From UBA8949 sp942493365 (lineage in GTDB: Bacteria > Bacillota > Clostridia > Saccharofermentanales > UBA5734): a stretch of DNA of 64,000 nt. The position numbers and the translations under genes were made by a program. The notes below the pieces were generated by a model. It was not told the DNA's origin. It saw nothing but the letters and a program-made list of their open reading frames with translations, and did no database searches. Every line of letters begins with the position of its first letter. The first letter of the stretch is position 1. Shown here piece by piece: positions 24,143-33,081 of this stretch. The DNA lies in assembly GCA_942493365.1 (NCBI GenBank), contig OW818697.1, forward strand, positions 930,001 to 994,000. Direction: 5' to 3'.

Positions 24143-25060
24143 ATGAAGCGAGAATTGCCGGACGAACTCAAATTTCTGACCAACCGCAAGGCGCCGCAAA
24201 AGCCCTTCACAGCGCCGATGAATGGCAAGCTCTGTGTCATCACCGGTGCCACGTCCGGCGTCGGGCTGGCGGCCGCTCGCAGCCTGGCCAGCCACGGCGC
24301 GTCGCTGGTGCTGATCGCCCGCAATGCCACCAAGGCTGAGCAGGTCAGCGTCGAGATCGAGGCCGAATGGGGTGTGGATGTCGACACAGTTATCGCCGAC
24401 TTCAGCGATCTGGCGCAGGTGCGCGCCGCCGCGGCAACCGTGCTGGCCCGTTACCCGCGCATCGATGTCCTGATCAATTGCGCCGGCCTGCATTCCACCA
24501 CCCGGACCACCACCAGAGACGGCCACGAAACGGTTTTTGCCGTCAACCACCTGGCCTCGTTTTTGCTGACCAGCCTGCTGCTCGAGCGCTTGAAGGCCAG
24601 CGCACCTTCACGAATTATTCAGATCAACTCGGAGGGACACCGCTTCAGCGGTGTACACCCCGACGATCTCGGGTGGAAAAAGCACCATTACACCGGGCTC
24701 AAATCCTACGGCGCGTCCAAGACGGCTCAGCTGCTGACGGTTTGGGAGTTTGATGACCTGCTGCGCGGCAGCGGCGTGACCATCAACGCCGTCCATCCCG
24801 GCGACGTCAAAACCAACATCGGCAGCAACAACGGGTGGCTCTACCGCACCTTCACCAAATACGTCACCGGCCTGATGCTGGGTGACGTGGCCGTTTCCGG
24901 TCAGGCCATCGGCTACCTGGCCTCGGCGCCCGAGCTGGCCGAAGTCAGCGGCTTGTTTTTCCATCTGACCAACGAAGAAAAGCCGGCGGCGCACGCGCTT
25001 GACCGCGAAATGGGCAAACGCATCTGGGCACTCAGCCGCGAACTGACCGGCCTGGACTGA
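24143..25060 (+). CDS. Short-chain dehydrogenase/reductase
   Basis: A 305-residue NAD(P)-dependent SDR. The cofactor motif TGATSGVG is near residue 35, then NCAG, the catalytic Ser in INSEGH and the YGASK motif (Tyr and Lys). The length, and the region after NAVHPGDVKTNIGSNNGWL, resemble retinol dehydrogenase/WW-oxidoreductase-like SDRs, which reduce or oxidise lipophilic alcohols. ATG 24143 follows GAGGATTTGCAG. It is the last gene of the 23.2-25.1 kb operon and converges on a CrtI-like flavoprotein gene ten bases away. The natural substrate is unknown. Confidence 0.9.
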   Translation: MKRELPDELKFLTNRKAPQKPFTAPMNGKLCVITGATSGVGLAAARSLASHGASLVLIARNATKAEQVSVEIEAEWGVDVDTVIADFSDLAQVRAAAATVLARYPRIDVLINCAGLHSTTRTTTRDGHETVFAVNHLASFLLTSLLLERLKASAPSRIIQINSEGHRFSGVHPDDLGWKKHHYTGLKSYGASKTAQLLTVWEFDDLLRGSGVTINAVHPGDVKTNIGSNNGWLYRTFTKYVTGLMLGDVAVSGQAIGYLASAPELAEVSGLFFHLTNEEKPAAHALDREMGKRIWALSRELTGLD

Positions 25061-25070
25061 CGCCGACCGC

Positions 25071-26669
25071 TCATTTTAGTTTTTTGCGCACCTGATCGGC
25101 GGCCAGTTTGCCGGTCATAATTGAAATTGGCAGACCCGATGGGCTGTAGGACCACTGCCCGGCCTGATAAACATTGGGAATTGGCGTCAGCACCGACTTG
25201 GCGACCTTGGACATGCGGTTGACCACCGGGACGCTGCTGTTGGTGAAAGACCAGCCGGTAATCGCGCCGTCGGTGTTGCCGGTCAGCTTTTGCAACGTCA
25301 ATGGCGTCGACACAAAGCTGTCCATGACTGCTTCCTTAAACCCAGGATAAATCGAGCCATTGAGCACATCGAGGATAACCTGTGCGCTGAATGCTTTAAA
25401 TTCATCGTACCAGCCCATTGTTTCGATGTGTTTGGCCAGTGGATAATCAAACAGCGTACTGATGATCAGTCCGGACTGACCCGCCGGTGCCAATTTCTCA
25501 TCACGCATGGCCGGGCAGGAAATTTCGAAGGTGGTCAGTTGATAGTAACGCTTGGCCCAGTCAAAGACAGCCTGCTTGTTTTCACTGTAACCGCGCCCGT
25601 CCGGCAGCATCAGCTCGGCAGAATCCAGACTGCTCAGCCCCGCTTTGTCCGGTGTGTAGAAGAAGTGGGCGTTGGCAATTTTGGCGAAATATCCACTATC
25701 GATATCGAGAGTCAGATAAAGGGTAAGGATGGAGTCGTTGCCGGTCATTTCGGCCAGATAAGCCTTGCGGTCCGCGACGGCCTGACGGACGCGCGGCTTG
25801 GTGATCGCGTCGAGATCGATCACCTGGTACAGACGCTTGAGGTCGGCCGTCCAGATCAGTTCTTCAAAATGATAAATGGTGCCGGACTGATCCTCGATCA
25901 ACCTTTGTTCGGGGTCCAGCCGCACGATTTCGGTCTCACAACGGATTTCGCCCTCATGCTCGAGGATGTATTGCTTCATCAGCTCGGACAGCCTGCCGGT
26001 GCCGCCTTGCGGATACTGGTAGTCCAGATAAAGGCTGAAATAACTCAAAGCGAAGAAGGTCGGTGTCTGTTTGAAGAAGTGCTGGGCGATCATGTCGATC
26101 AACGCCTGGTTCTTCGAAATATTCTGCAGATAGCCATCAACCGGCTTGTCCAGACGGTTGATTTTGCGGATCGTGCCCGGGAACTTGAACAGCCAGGGTA
26201 GCAGCGTTTCGGTCAAGTAGCGCCGGTCCTCCTTGAGGTTCATAAACAAGGGGTTGTCGATGCCGTATAAAACTTCCATGTGACGCATGATGGTTTTGAT
26301 CTCGCGACCAAACTGCTCAATATCCAGAGCGCTTTCCGGGAATTGGTCTTTCAGCAGCTGCAGATAGTCGGCCAGACTGTCCTCCGACTTGAGATTGACC
26401 ACATCCTGCCCGATGCCGATCGACACTTCGTTGGCAAGCCACGGGACCTCAAGCCCCAATTGCTTGAGCATCGGACGGACAATGCCGGAGTTTTCGATCG
26501 CCCGGATGCCGCCGTCGAAGACAAAACCCTTGTATTCGAAGGAATTGACCAGACCGCCAATCTTGGCTTCCTTCTCGCACAGCAGCACTTTGCAGCCAGC
26601 CTGAGCCAAATAGGCCGCCGCCGTCAGCCCAGCCATACCGCCACCAACAATGATAACCTGATAATCCAT
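25071..26669 (-). CDS. Phytoene desaturase-like (CrtI/CrtO) FAD-dependent oxidoreductase
   Basis: A 532-residue flavoprotein of the amine-oxidase/CrtI superfamily. YQVIIVGGGMAGLTAAAYLA is the N-terminal FAD motif, followed by LLCEKEAKIGGLVNSFEYKG. The C-terminus has NVYQAGQWSYSPSGLPISIM, corresponding to the closing FAD-binding motif of the carotenoid desaturase/isomerase group. No other carotenoid gene is in the window, so carotenoid synthesis is not supported. In Clostridia such proteins are common orphans that may act on polyprenyl or lipid substrates. ATG 26669 follows GCAGGAGGACCTCGC. It is monocistronic and divergent from the PAS-GGDEF gene. Confidence 0.88.
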   Translation of the reverse strand: MDYQVIIVGGGMAGLTAAAYLAQAGCKVLLCEKEAKIGGLVNSFEYKGFVFDGGIRAIENSGIVRPMLKQLGLEVPWLANEVSIGIGQDVVNLKSEDSLADYLQLLKDQFPESALDIEQFGREIKTIMRHMEVLYGIDNPLFMNLKEDRRYLTETLLPWLFKFPGTIRKINRLDKPVDGYLQNISKNQALIDMIAQHFFKQTPTFFALSYFSLYLDYQYPQGGTGRLSELMKQYILEHEGEIRCETEIVRLDPEQRLIEDQSGTIYHFEELIWTADLKRLYQVIDLDAITKPRVRQAVADRKAYLAEMTGNDSILTLYLTLDIDSGYFAKIANAHFFYTPDKAGLSSLDSAELMLPDGRGYSENKQAVFDWAKRYYQLTTFEISCPAMRDEKLAPAGQSGLIISTLFDYPLAKHIETMGWYDEFKAFSAQVILDVLNGSIYPGFKEAVMDSFVSTPLTLQKLTGNTDGAITGWSFTNSSVPVVNRMSKVAKSVLTPIPNVYQAGQWSYSPSGLPISIMTGKLAADQVRKKLK

Positions 26670-26783
26670 GCGAGGTCCTCCTGCGCATTTATCGATCTTA
26701 TTGTTAAGTATTATAGCATTTTATCGTATAGTATAAAGGAATGGATTACTAAAAACCGACAGTTCTTTCAAGGGGGAAGCGTT

Positions 26784-27767
26784 ATGAACGTAAAATGCAA
26801 CGACAGTGATCAGTCTCAAGTACCCGAGGAACTGGGCCTGGGGGAAGAACTGTTCTATGCGCTGTTTCAAAACAGCCCGGTTGGTACGTTAATCATTGAT
26901 GAAAAAACCAAATTACTGGAAGCCAATCAGCCGGTATTTCGCTATTTCAATCGCAACAACGAACCGGTCAAAGGGCAGTTGTTCGGTAATGTTTTCAATT
27001 GCGAGACAGTGGCCAATTCCGACAGAACCTGCGGGTGCCAGAAAGAATGCCAGGAATGTCTGATCAACAAGTCACTGCGCAATGTCGTCAAAACCGGCGA
27101 GAACTTTGCCGATGTCGAGCTGGCGCACTTCTTCGAAATCAACGGTCGCAAGGACGTCAAATGGTTTTCGGTCAGTGCCACGGCCATCAAGCATGAGGAT
27201 GTCAATTATGCCGTCGTTACCCTCGTTGACATTACCGAACGCAAGCACCGGGAGGAAACGTTGGCGCTCATCGGCATAACCGATGAATTGACCGGCATGT
27301 TCAATCGCCGCTACATTATGGCGCAAATCGCCAAACAGTGCGAGAATAAAAATTCAGGCGCAACAGTCGTGGTCATGCTGGATATCGACAACTTTAAACA
27401 TGTGAACGATAAATACGGGCATCTGACCGGCGATCTAGTTCTGAAGTCATTTGCCGAAATAATCAAAAAAAACATTCGGTACTCTGATTTTGCCGGGCGT
27501 TATGGCGGCGAAGAATTTTTGATTCTTTTACCCGGCAGCGATCTGTCAATCGGCACCATGATTATCGACCGAATCCACGCCAGCCTGGCGGAACAGCATA
27601 TTGACGCGATCAGTTCGCCGATCACCTTCAGCGCCGGCATCGTCGAGGTCGCGCCAGACGGTGAGAACATCGATTACGAAAAGGTCATTGCCGAAGCCGA
27701 CCGCCTGATGTACGTGGCCAAGGTTAATGGCAAAAACCGCAATGAAGTGGGGTTATTTAAGGGCTGA
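26784..27767 (+). CDS. PAS-GGDEF diguanylate cyclase with a Cys-rich sensor domain
   Basis: A 327-residue soluble protein predicted to make cyclic di-GMP. A PAS domain spans about residues 28-150 and a GGDEF domain about 165-325, with TDELTGMFNRRYI, MLDIDNFKHVNDKYGHLTGD and the active-site motif YGGEEFLILLPG. The inhibitory I-site RxxD is intact (RYSD, five residues before GGEEF), so product feedback is expected. The PAS domain carries a cysteine cluster, NCETVANSDRTCGCQKECQE then CL, that could bind a metal or Fe-S or sense redox. ATG 26784 follows AAGGGGGAAGCG; upstream in-frame codons lack a ribosome-binding site. Its 3' end overlaps the convergent gene by 11 bp. Confidence 0.92.
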   Translation: MNVKCNDSDQSQVPEELGLGEELFYALFQNSPVGTLIIDEKTKLLEANQPVFRYFNRNNEPVKGQLFGNVFNCETVANSDRTCGCQKECQECLINKSLRNVVKTGENFADVELAHFFEINGRKDVKWFSVSATAIKHEDVNYAVVTLVDITERKHREETLALIGITDELTGMFNRRYIMAQIAKQCENKNSGATVVVMLDIDNFKHVNDKYGHLTGDLVLKSFAEIIKKNIRYSDFAGRYGGEEFLILLPGSDLSIGTMIIDRIHASLAEQHIDAISSPITFSAGIVEVAPDGENIDYEKVIAEADRLMYVAKVNGKNRNEVGLFKG

Positions 27768-29154
27768 AAAATTCGCCGGCATTGACCTTTTCGACGACCT
27801 TGGTATTCAGATTGACGCGGTATTTGCCTTCGTAAAGTGTTGCTGGTTGAAGGTCGGTTACAGAATAGAAAAAGTAGAGCCATTCGCCATCTCGATCATA
27901 GACACTAATAAAGCCAACCCGCTCGATATCAACGATTGCTGTTTGAATAGCGCTTTCATCCGGAATGATGATTGTGATCGTTTCAAGTTCAGCGCAGGCG
28001 GTATCGGCAATATAAATCGTGTCATCCCATCCTTCGGTAAAATATAAGCGGTCGCCTTCTGTATAGCGATTCATATCTCCGTAGGGCAAAGATATTTGGT
28101 TTTTGCCGTCCATGTTGCAGCGGACGGTATTCCAATGACCGAAATCGCCGAAACTCAGATCGGTATCGGCATAGATAAAATCACCAATCCGTTCATACCG
28201 AAAACAGTGAACACCCAGATTTTCATCATCGCTACCATTTGGTTTCATGCGATGAAGATTATAAATTGGTTCATCATATTCGCTTGCGTAAAAGGGATGT
28301 TCAAGATCGAGATAATAGAGGTATGAATCGATGGTTTGTCTTTCGTCTTGAAAGACTGAAACGACCTCATCCAATTTATAATCACTGACAGACATCTTGT
28401 AAGAACCAAAGAAATGAGCTTGATGACTCTCGTTTTGGATTTCGAAAGTAAAAGATATCAAACCGTTTTCAATAGAATAAATGTTTAAAACGTTAAACAA
28501 TTCACCACGTGCTGTTACTTTGATATATTCGAATGGATCCACGTCTACAGGTAGCACAACCGCGATGCGTTCAATATTTTCGCCGTTCAGGTCAGACTTG
28601 AAGATGGCACTTTCATTGTACCGCGTGAAGTAGAGCTGATCGTTTATCTGGGTCAAAGCTGTGCCGAAACCGTAATAGTCAAGACCCCGACAGATGGTTG
28701 TCACGCTGCCGTCGGCTTCGAGGCGCACCAGCTTGTTGACCGCATCATAAGGGCTGGAGAGATCCTGACCATCAAATTGGAGCAAAAACAGATGCTCGCC
28801 ATAAATTTCAATACTGTAAGACAGAATATTGAGAGGAACGATCGACTCTTCAGTGTTGGCACGTCGGCACAACATAAAGCCAGATTCTTTGCCGTTGGTC
28901 AGCAGTTTTTCAGTATCCAGAAAATACGAATAACCGCCAAGTTCGACGGGTTCGTTTGACGCATCCCACACTTGTTCAACGACCGAAAACTTTGCATCCA
29001 ATTCGTATATCGTCTCAATTGTGCTTGGCCCGACTGTGGCCGATGTTGTTTGGGTCGTCGTGGTTGTTGCGTTGTCCTGCTGGCACCCAGAACCGATGAG
29101 AATCATCACAAAAACCAAGATCAGCAGACAGCTGCGAACGGCTGATTTTTTCAT
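27757..29154 (-). CDS. Lipoprotein with DUF5050-like beta-propeller repeats
   Basis: A 465-residue lipoprotein: signal sequence with lipobox IGSGC (Cys about 24), a Thr-rich linker, then a long all-beta region. Repeated segments of the type DQLYFTRYNESAIFKSDLNG, GDFIYADTDLSFGDFGHWN and GDRLYFTEGWDDTIYIADT resemble DUF5050/TolB-like propeller blades (xxLYFxxxxxxxIYxxxxxG). Such surface propellers usually bind ligands or proteins; no catalytic residue is evident. ATG 29154 follows GGAGGTGTG. An extended -10 promoter precedes it. It ends 11 bp inside the convergent diguanylate cyclase gene, so opposing transcription may interfere. AT-richer than the flanking genes. Confidence 0.75.
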   Translation of the reverse strand: MKKSAVRSCLLILVFVMILIGSGCQQDNATTTTTQTTSATVGPSTIETIYELDAKFSVVEQVWDASNEPVELGGYSYFLDTEKLLTNGKESGFMLCRRANTEESIVPLNILSYSIEIYGEHLFLLQFDGQDLSSPYDAVNKLVRLEADGSVTTICRGLDYYGFGTALTQINDQLYFTRYNESAIFKSDLNGENIERIAVVLPVDVDPFEYIKVTARGELFNVLNIYSIENGLISFTFEIQNESHQAHFFGSYKMSVSDYKLDEVVSVFQDERQTIDSYLYYLDLEHPFYASEYDEPIYNLHRMKPNGSDDENLGVHCFRYERIGDFIYADTDLSFGDFGHWNTVRCNMDGKNQISLPYGDMNRYTEGDRLYFTEGWDDTIYIADTACAELETITIIIPDESAIQTAIVDIERVGFISVYDRDGEWLYFFYSVTDLQPATLYEGKYRVNLNTKVVEKVNAGEFFSP

Positions 29155-29175
29155 AACACACCTCCACTAGGGTGA

Positions 29176-29184
29176 ATTATATCA
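29176..29184 (-). promoter_or_regulatory. Extended -10 promoter of the propeller lipoprotein gene
   Basis: Minus-strand TGATATAAT is an extended -10 (TG-n-TATAAT) 22 bp upstream of ATG 29154. No convincing -35 is present. Confidence 0.55.
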
Positions 29185-29250
29185 CACTGACTTTTGACCG
29201 TGTAGGCTAATCCGGTCGTCGAATATTTAGTCATTATTCGAAAAGGAAAG

Positions 29251-29279
29251 TTTCACACGAGCTCGAAGTGTCGTATAAT
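29251..29279 (+). promoter_or_regulatory. Promoter of the CorA-family gene
   Basis: TTTCAC, a 17-bp spacer and TATAAT precede ATG 29308, with AAAGGAG between. Confidence 0.6.
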
Positions 29280-29307
29280 CCAAGTATAGGCAAAAGGAGT
29301 ATTTATT

Positions 29308-30339
29308 ATGGGTGAAACACGTTTCTACCACATCCCCAAATCAGGCAAACTGAAACAAGTTGACAGTCTTAAAGGGGTCATGGCGCGGGCCAAAGAGGAC
29401 GGCTTTTTCTGGCTGTATTTTCTCGAACCAACCGCCGAGGACCTGCACCCCCTGATCAAGTTGCTTGATCTCCATCCGTTGTCGGTCGAAGACGCTTTGG
29501 ACGATAACCAGTTGCCGAAAATTGATGATTTTCCCGACAACGCCTTTATCGTGTTCAACGCCTTCTCCTATACCGAAAAGAAGCTGAGCGTGCAGGAAAT
29601 CGATTTTTTCCTCAGCGACCATTTCCTGATTAGTGTCGATCGTATCGGGCCGGATGGCAAGCCACTGCTCGACGGCATCGAGGAACTGGTGATGAGAGAA
29701 ATGGACGTTAACCGCTTTGGCCCGGCCTTTGTCATGCACACCATCCTGGATATCATCGTCGATCGCAAATTCATTGCCATTGAATCCCTGGAGGACGAGC
29801 TAACGGCAGCAGAAGATGCTGTGCTGGAAAGGCCGGCCGCCTTTGATCCCAAATCGCTGCAGCACATCCGGCGCGCGTTGGTTACCCTGCGCAAAAGACT
29901 TTTCCACGAGCGCGAGGTTTTCGTCAAAATCTGCCGCAAAGACTGCCCCTTCATTCCGGACAAGGCCATCTTCCATTATCGTGACGTCTACGATCACCTC
30001 ACGCGTTTTTTTGAACTGACCGAGACCTTGCGCGATGTGGCCACCAGCCTGATGGAGATCGATTTGTCCATGCGCAGCAACGAAATGTCCCGCGCCGCCA
30101 ACCGCACCAACCGCTCGGTTCGCCGACTGACCTTCATCACGACCATTTTCCTGCCGCTGTCCCTGTTTGCCGGCATCGGCGGTATGTCCGAGTGGTCGAT
30201 GATGACCGGCCCCGACAACTGGCCCATTACCTATCCACTGTTTTTGCTGGCCATGGCCGTCATCGGTGGGGTCTGCTACTTTTTTCTCAAACGGATCGTC
30301 AAGCGGGATGAAGATAAGGCGGATGACGAAGACGTTTAA
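29308..30339 (+). CDS. CorA-family divalent cation transporter with GMS instead of GMN
   Basis: A 343-residue CorA/MIT-family protein: an alpha/beta cytoplasmic domain (about 1-170), a long stalk helix and two C-terminal transmembrane helices. SVRRLTFITTIFLPLSLFAG starts the pore helix. CorA proteins carry the selectivity motif Gly-Met-Asn at the end of this helix; here it reads GGMSEWSMMTG (about residues 291-301), so Asn is Ser, and the usual MPEL-type loop is also absent. Changes at GMN abolish Mg2+ transport in studied CorA proteins, so this member may carry another ion, be regulatory or be inactive. ATG 29308 follows AAAAGGAG. A long bidirectional terminator follows. Confidence 0.9.
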   Translation: MGETRFYHIPKSGKLKQVDSLKGVMARAKEDGFFWLYFLEPTAEDLHPLIKLLDLHPLSVEDALDDNQLPKIDDFPDNAFIVFNAFSYTEKKLSVQEIDFFLSDHFLISVDRIGPDGKPLLDGIEELVMREMDVNRFGPAFVMHTILDIIVDRKFIAIESLEDELTAAEDAVLERPAAFDPKSLQHIRRALVTLRKRLFHEREVFVKICRKDCPFIPDKAIFHYRDVYDHLTRFFELTETLRDVATSLMEIDLSMRSNEMSRAANRTNRSVRRLTFITTIFLPLSLFAGIGGMSEWSMMTGPDNWPITYPLFLLAMAVIGGVCYFFLKRIVKRDEDKADDEDV

Positions 30340-30360
30340 GGTGCGACCCCAAGTTTGGCT

Positions 30361-30412
30361 GATGAATCAAAAAGAACCGCTGTGTATGTTCAGCGGTTCT
30401 TTTTGATTCATC
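30361..30412. terminator. Strong bidirectional terminator
   Basis: A perfect 22-bp stem (30361-30382 with 30391-30412) encloses an 8-nt loop; the GC-rich apex AACCGCTG/CAGCGGTT is flanked by A5 and T5 tracts, so it can work on both strands. It separates the convergent CorA-like and esterase genes. Confidence 0.92.
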
Positions 30413-30452
30413 AATAAAATATCATGTTATCAACTTGACGACAACACTGAAG

Positions 30453-31481
30453 TTAGTCCTTCCAGATCAGTGGCAACGCATTGTACAGATACGTCCTGCT
30501 CATAACGTCCGAATGAATCGCGTCCGGATAGGTTCCGAAGAACATGTTATCGCCGAATTTGAACATATCATTTTCCTGCATCGCATAAATCTGAGGAGCC
30601 AGATTGGGCAGCGCGTAATCCTGCGTGCCTGTGAAGCAGTAAATCAGGAAGTCCTCACTCGTGTAGCCCTGGCTGGTGACGGCATTCGTGAGAGCATTGA
30701 CTGTAAATTCTCCCTGAGGAGTATTGGCTTGTTCTTGGTATATCCAGCTGTCGCCGCTCAGGGGAATAAAATACCGGAATTGAGCCATGCAGTATTGGAA
30801 GACATACCAGGTCGTGACGCCGCCCATGGAAAAGCCGCTGAAGGCACGTCCATCTCTGTTCGCATTGGTTCGGTATTTTTCGTCCACAAGAGGAATCACT
30901 AGCTGTGCGAGCTCATTCTGCACAAACTTCTTGCACAGGTTGTTGCTACCGGAATGATCATCTTCTGTATCTTCAACAGTCGCAACCGTGGAGTTCCAAG
31001 TCGGCGCCACCACGATGAAGGGCTCAACGTAACCGCTCTGGAACATGTTGTCGAGCACATTCTGATAGCCGGTAATATTGTTGGATTGAAAATAGATCTC
31101 GGGGCGGCCGTTTCCACCGTGCATCATATACAGAACATTATATTTCTTGTTGCTGGAATCATAGCCATAGGGCAGGTAGACATGGAAATATTTTTCCTCA
31201 ACGCCGTTGTTGTAGGTTATTTTTTCCATGACACCCCTCTGGGTCGCATCTTCCTTATAACTTGCCGGATAGTCCGCCAGCGTAACGATGCCGGGACCTT
31301 CAAACACATAGTCTTCCTCGACAACTCTTTCTTTCTCCGTCGTCTCAGTAGTCGCGTCCGTCGGAACGGTCGTGGGCCCTTGGGTTTCGGTCGGGGCCAC
31401 AGTCGGCGTCGCGCAACCAACCAACAGGGCCATGCAAAGCAGAACTGTAAGGATTTGCGTAATCAGCTTTTTTTTCATCAT
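30453..31481 (-). CDS. CE1-like esterase lipoprotein, tandem copy A
   Basis: A 342-residue surface lipoprotein: lipobox LVGC (Cys about 23), a Thr/Pro linker, then an alpha/beta hydrolase of the esterase D/feruloyl-esterase (CE1-like) group. Seen are YVLYMMHGG-type oxyanion region (NVLYMMHGGNGRPEIYF), the nucleophile elbow GFSMGGVTTWYVFQYC (Ser about 200), an Asp in FTGTQDYALP and a late His in AIHSDVMSRTYLYNALPLIW. Feruloyl or acetyl esters on xylan or pectin are the likely type of substrate (family knowledge). It is about 85% identical by eye to the copy at 31853-32878, and its promoter region is duplicated too. ATG 31481 follows TTGGGAGGAAATC. The bidirectional terminator at 30361 ends it. 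Confidence 0.88.
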   Translation of the reverse strand: MMKKKLITQILTVLLCMALLVGCATPTVAPTETQGPTTVPTDATTETTEKERVVEEDYVFEGPGIVTLADYPASYKEDATQRGVMEKITYNNGVEEKYFHVYLPYGYDSSNKKYNVLYMMHGGNGRPEIYFQSNNITGYQNVLDNMFQSGYVEPFIVVAPTWNSTVATVEDTEDDHSGSNNLCKKFVQNELAQLVIPLVDEKYRTNANRDGRAFSGFSMGGVTTWYVFQYCMAQFRYFIPLSGDSWIYQEQANTPQGEFTVNALTNAVTSQGYTSEDFLIYCFTGTQDYALPNLAPQIYAMQENDMFKFGDNMFFGTYPDAIHSDVMSRTYLYNALPLIWKD

Positions 31482-31574
31482 GATTTCCTCCCAATTTCAT
31501 CTTTTTCTATTTCACGATAGGAACAACACATTTCTGGCATTATAGAGTTTGAAATCGACATAGGTCATTAGCCT

Positions 31575-31604
31575 ATAATACCTTTTTCTTGTTGAAACCG
31601 TCAA
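31575..31604 (-). promoter_or_regulatory. Promoter of esterase copy A
   Basis: Minus-strand TTGACG, an 18-bp spacer and TATTAT, matching base for base in layout the promoter of copy B (TTGACA/TATTAT at 32943-32971). The duplication therefore included the promoter. Confidence 0.65.
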
Positions 31605-31766
31605 GAAATTTCGCATAAAAGAATGACCATCCCGAATGATCCTGCTCCATTTAAAGGAAATGTGACTTGCGATTGATTTTTGCAAGTCGCATAATGCAGT
31701 TATGAAAGGTAAGGAACCACATACGCGCGGCGACAAAGTCGATTTTCTCGTCCTCTGCCACAAAGA

Positions 31767-31812
31767 AATGCACCTCCAAATGCTGGTTGGTATCCAACAC
31801 TTGGGGTGCACA
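31767..31812. repeat. Palindromic intergenic element, copy 1
   Basis: AATGCACC-TCC-AAATGCTGG pairs imperfectly with CCAACACTTGGGGTGCA around a short centre. It is homologous over its whole length (about 85% by eye, inverted orientation) to the element at 48201-48245. It lies in the 371-bp gap between the two tandem esterases, downstream of copy B, where it may act as a terminator; the rest of that gap holds only the copy A promoter. Confidence 0.6.
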
Positions 31813-31852
31813 TCATTTTGAACAGCAGTTCGTTTTGTCACTTACTCTTCTG

Positions 31853-32878
31853 TTAGTCCTGCCAGAACAGCGGCAACGCATTGTACAAATACTTCCTGCT
31901 AAAAACGTCCGTATGAAGCCCTTCTGGATAGGCACCGAAGAACATGTTTTCGCCAAATCGGAACATATCATTTTCCTGCATCGCATAAATCTGCGGGGCA
32001 AGATTGGAAATCGCAATATCCTGCGTGCCTGTGAAGCAGAAAATCTTGAAGTCATCAGCCGTGTAGCCCTGGCTGGTCACGGCATTCGCGAGCCCTGTGA
32101 CTGTATACTCTCCCTGAGGAGTATTGGCTTGTTCTTGGTATATCCAGCTGTCGCCGCTCACGGGAAGGAAATACCGGAATTGCGCCAGGTCGTATTGGAA
32201 GACATACCAAGTCGTGACGCCGCCCATGGAAAATCCGCTGAAGGCACGTCCATCTCTGTTTGCATTGGTTCGGTAATTTCCGTCCACAAGAGGGAGCACA
32301 TACTGCAAAAGCTCATTCTGCGCAAACATCTTTGTCAGGTTGCCGCTACCGGATTTATCATCATCTGTATCAGTATTAGTAATAACCGTAGAGTTCCATG
32401 TCGTCGCCACCACAATGAAGGGCTCGATTTCGCCGTTCTGGATCATGTTGTCGATTAAACTCTGTAAGGCGCTGACACTGCCGGGCTGCAGATAGACCTC
32501 GGGGCGGCCGTTTCCACCGTGCATCATGTACAGCACGTTGTATTTCCCGCTGCCGGACTCATAGCCATAGGGCAGGTAGATATGGAAATACTTTTCCTCA
32601 ATACCGTTGTTGTAGGTTACTCTTTCGACGGTACCCTTTTGGGTCGCCTCTTCCTTATAGGAATTCGAATAGTCCGCCAGTGTCATGATGCCAGGACCTT
32701 CGAACACATAGTCTTCCTCGACGACTCTTTCTTTCGTCGTCTCAGTAGTCGCGTCCGTCGGAACGGTCGTGGGCCCTTGGGTTTCGGTCGGGGCCACAGT
32801 CGGTGTCGCACAGCCAACCAACAGGGCCAGGCAAAGCAGAACCGTAAAGAATTGCGTAATCAGCTTTTTTTTCATCAT
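31853..32878 (-). CDS. CE1-like esterase lipoprotein, tandem copy B
   Basis: A 341-residue paralogue of the preceding entry with the same architecture: lipobox LVGC, TTVPTDATTETT linker, NVLYMMHGGNGRPEVYL, nucleophile elbow GFSMGGVTTWYVFQYD, acidic residue in FTGTQDIAIS and late His in GLHTDVFSRKYLYNALPLFW. Differences cluster in surface segments (for example QPGSVSALQSLIDNMIQNGE in place of QSNNITGYQNVLDNMFQSGY), which could tune substrate choice. ATG 32878 follows TTGGGAGGAAATC, identical to copy A. Each copy has its own promoter, so they are probably independent transcripts from a recent duplication. Confidence 0.88.
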   Translation of the reverse strand: MMKKKLITQFFTVLLCLALLVGCATPTVAPTETQGPTTVPTDATTETTKERVVEEDYVFEGPGIMTLADYSNSYKEEATQKGTVERVTYNNGIEEKYFHIYLPYGYESGSGKYNVLYMMHGGNGRPEVYLQPGSVSALQSLIDNMIQNGEIEPFIVVATTWNSTVITNTDTDDDKSGSGNLTKMFAQNELLQYVLPLVDGNYRTNANRDGRAFSGFSMGGVTTWYVFQYDLAQFRYFLPVSGDSWIYQEQANTPQGEYTVTGLANAVTSQGYTADDFKIFCFTGTQDIAISNLAPQIYAMQENDMFRFGENMFFGAYPEGLHTDVFSRKYLYNALPLFWQD

Positions 32879-32942
32879 GATTTCCTCCCAATTTCATCTT
32901 TTACTATTCTGGTATGATGGTGCTATAAATGGACATTGATTT

Positions 32943-32971
32943 ATAATACTTTTTCGAGTTGGAATTGTCAA
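32943..32971 (-). promoter_or_regulatory. Promoter of esterase copy B
   Basis: Minus-strand TTGACA, a 17-bp spacer and TATTAT, a near-consensus sigma-A promoter about 65 bp upstream of ATG 32878. Confidence 0.75.
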
Positions 32972-33081
32972 GAAAACTCACACAGTTTTGGATGGAAAGA
33001 TCGGGATAAAATAACATAAGAAAAAAGGCGATCCAGGATCAAGTTCCATTGGGTCAGTGGACAGATTGATGGGTGAAATTA

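Noticed and set aside
25071..26669. Carotenoid biosynthesis pathway
   Set aside because: Only a CrtI-like flavoprotein is present; no phytoene synthase or other carotenoid gene lies in the window.
26280..26783. In-frame N-terminal extension of the diguanylate cyclase
   Set aside because: It lies antisense within the CrtI-like gene and its own promoter region, and the ribosome-binding site is at ATG 26784.
31512..31841. A 109-codon minus-strand frame between the tandem esterases
   Set aside because: It runs through the palindromic element and the copy A promoter and has no coding character; similar peptides from the 48 kb element only reflect the shared repeat.
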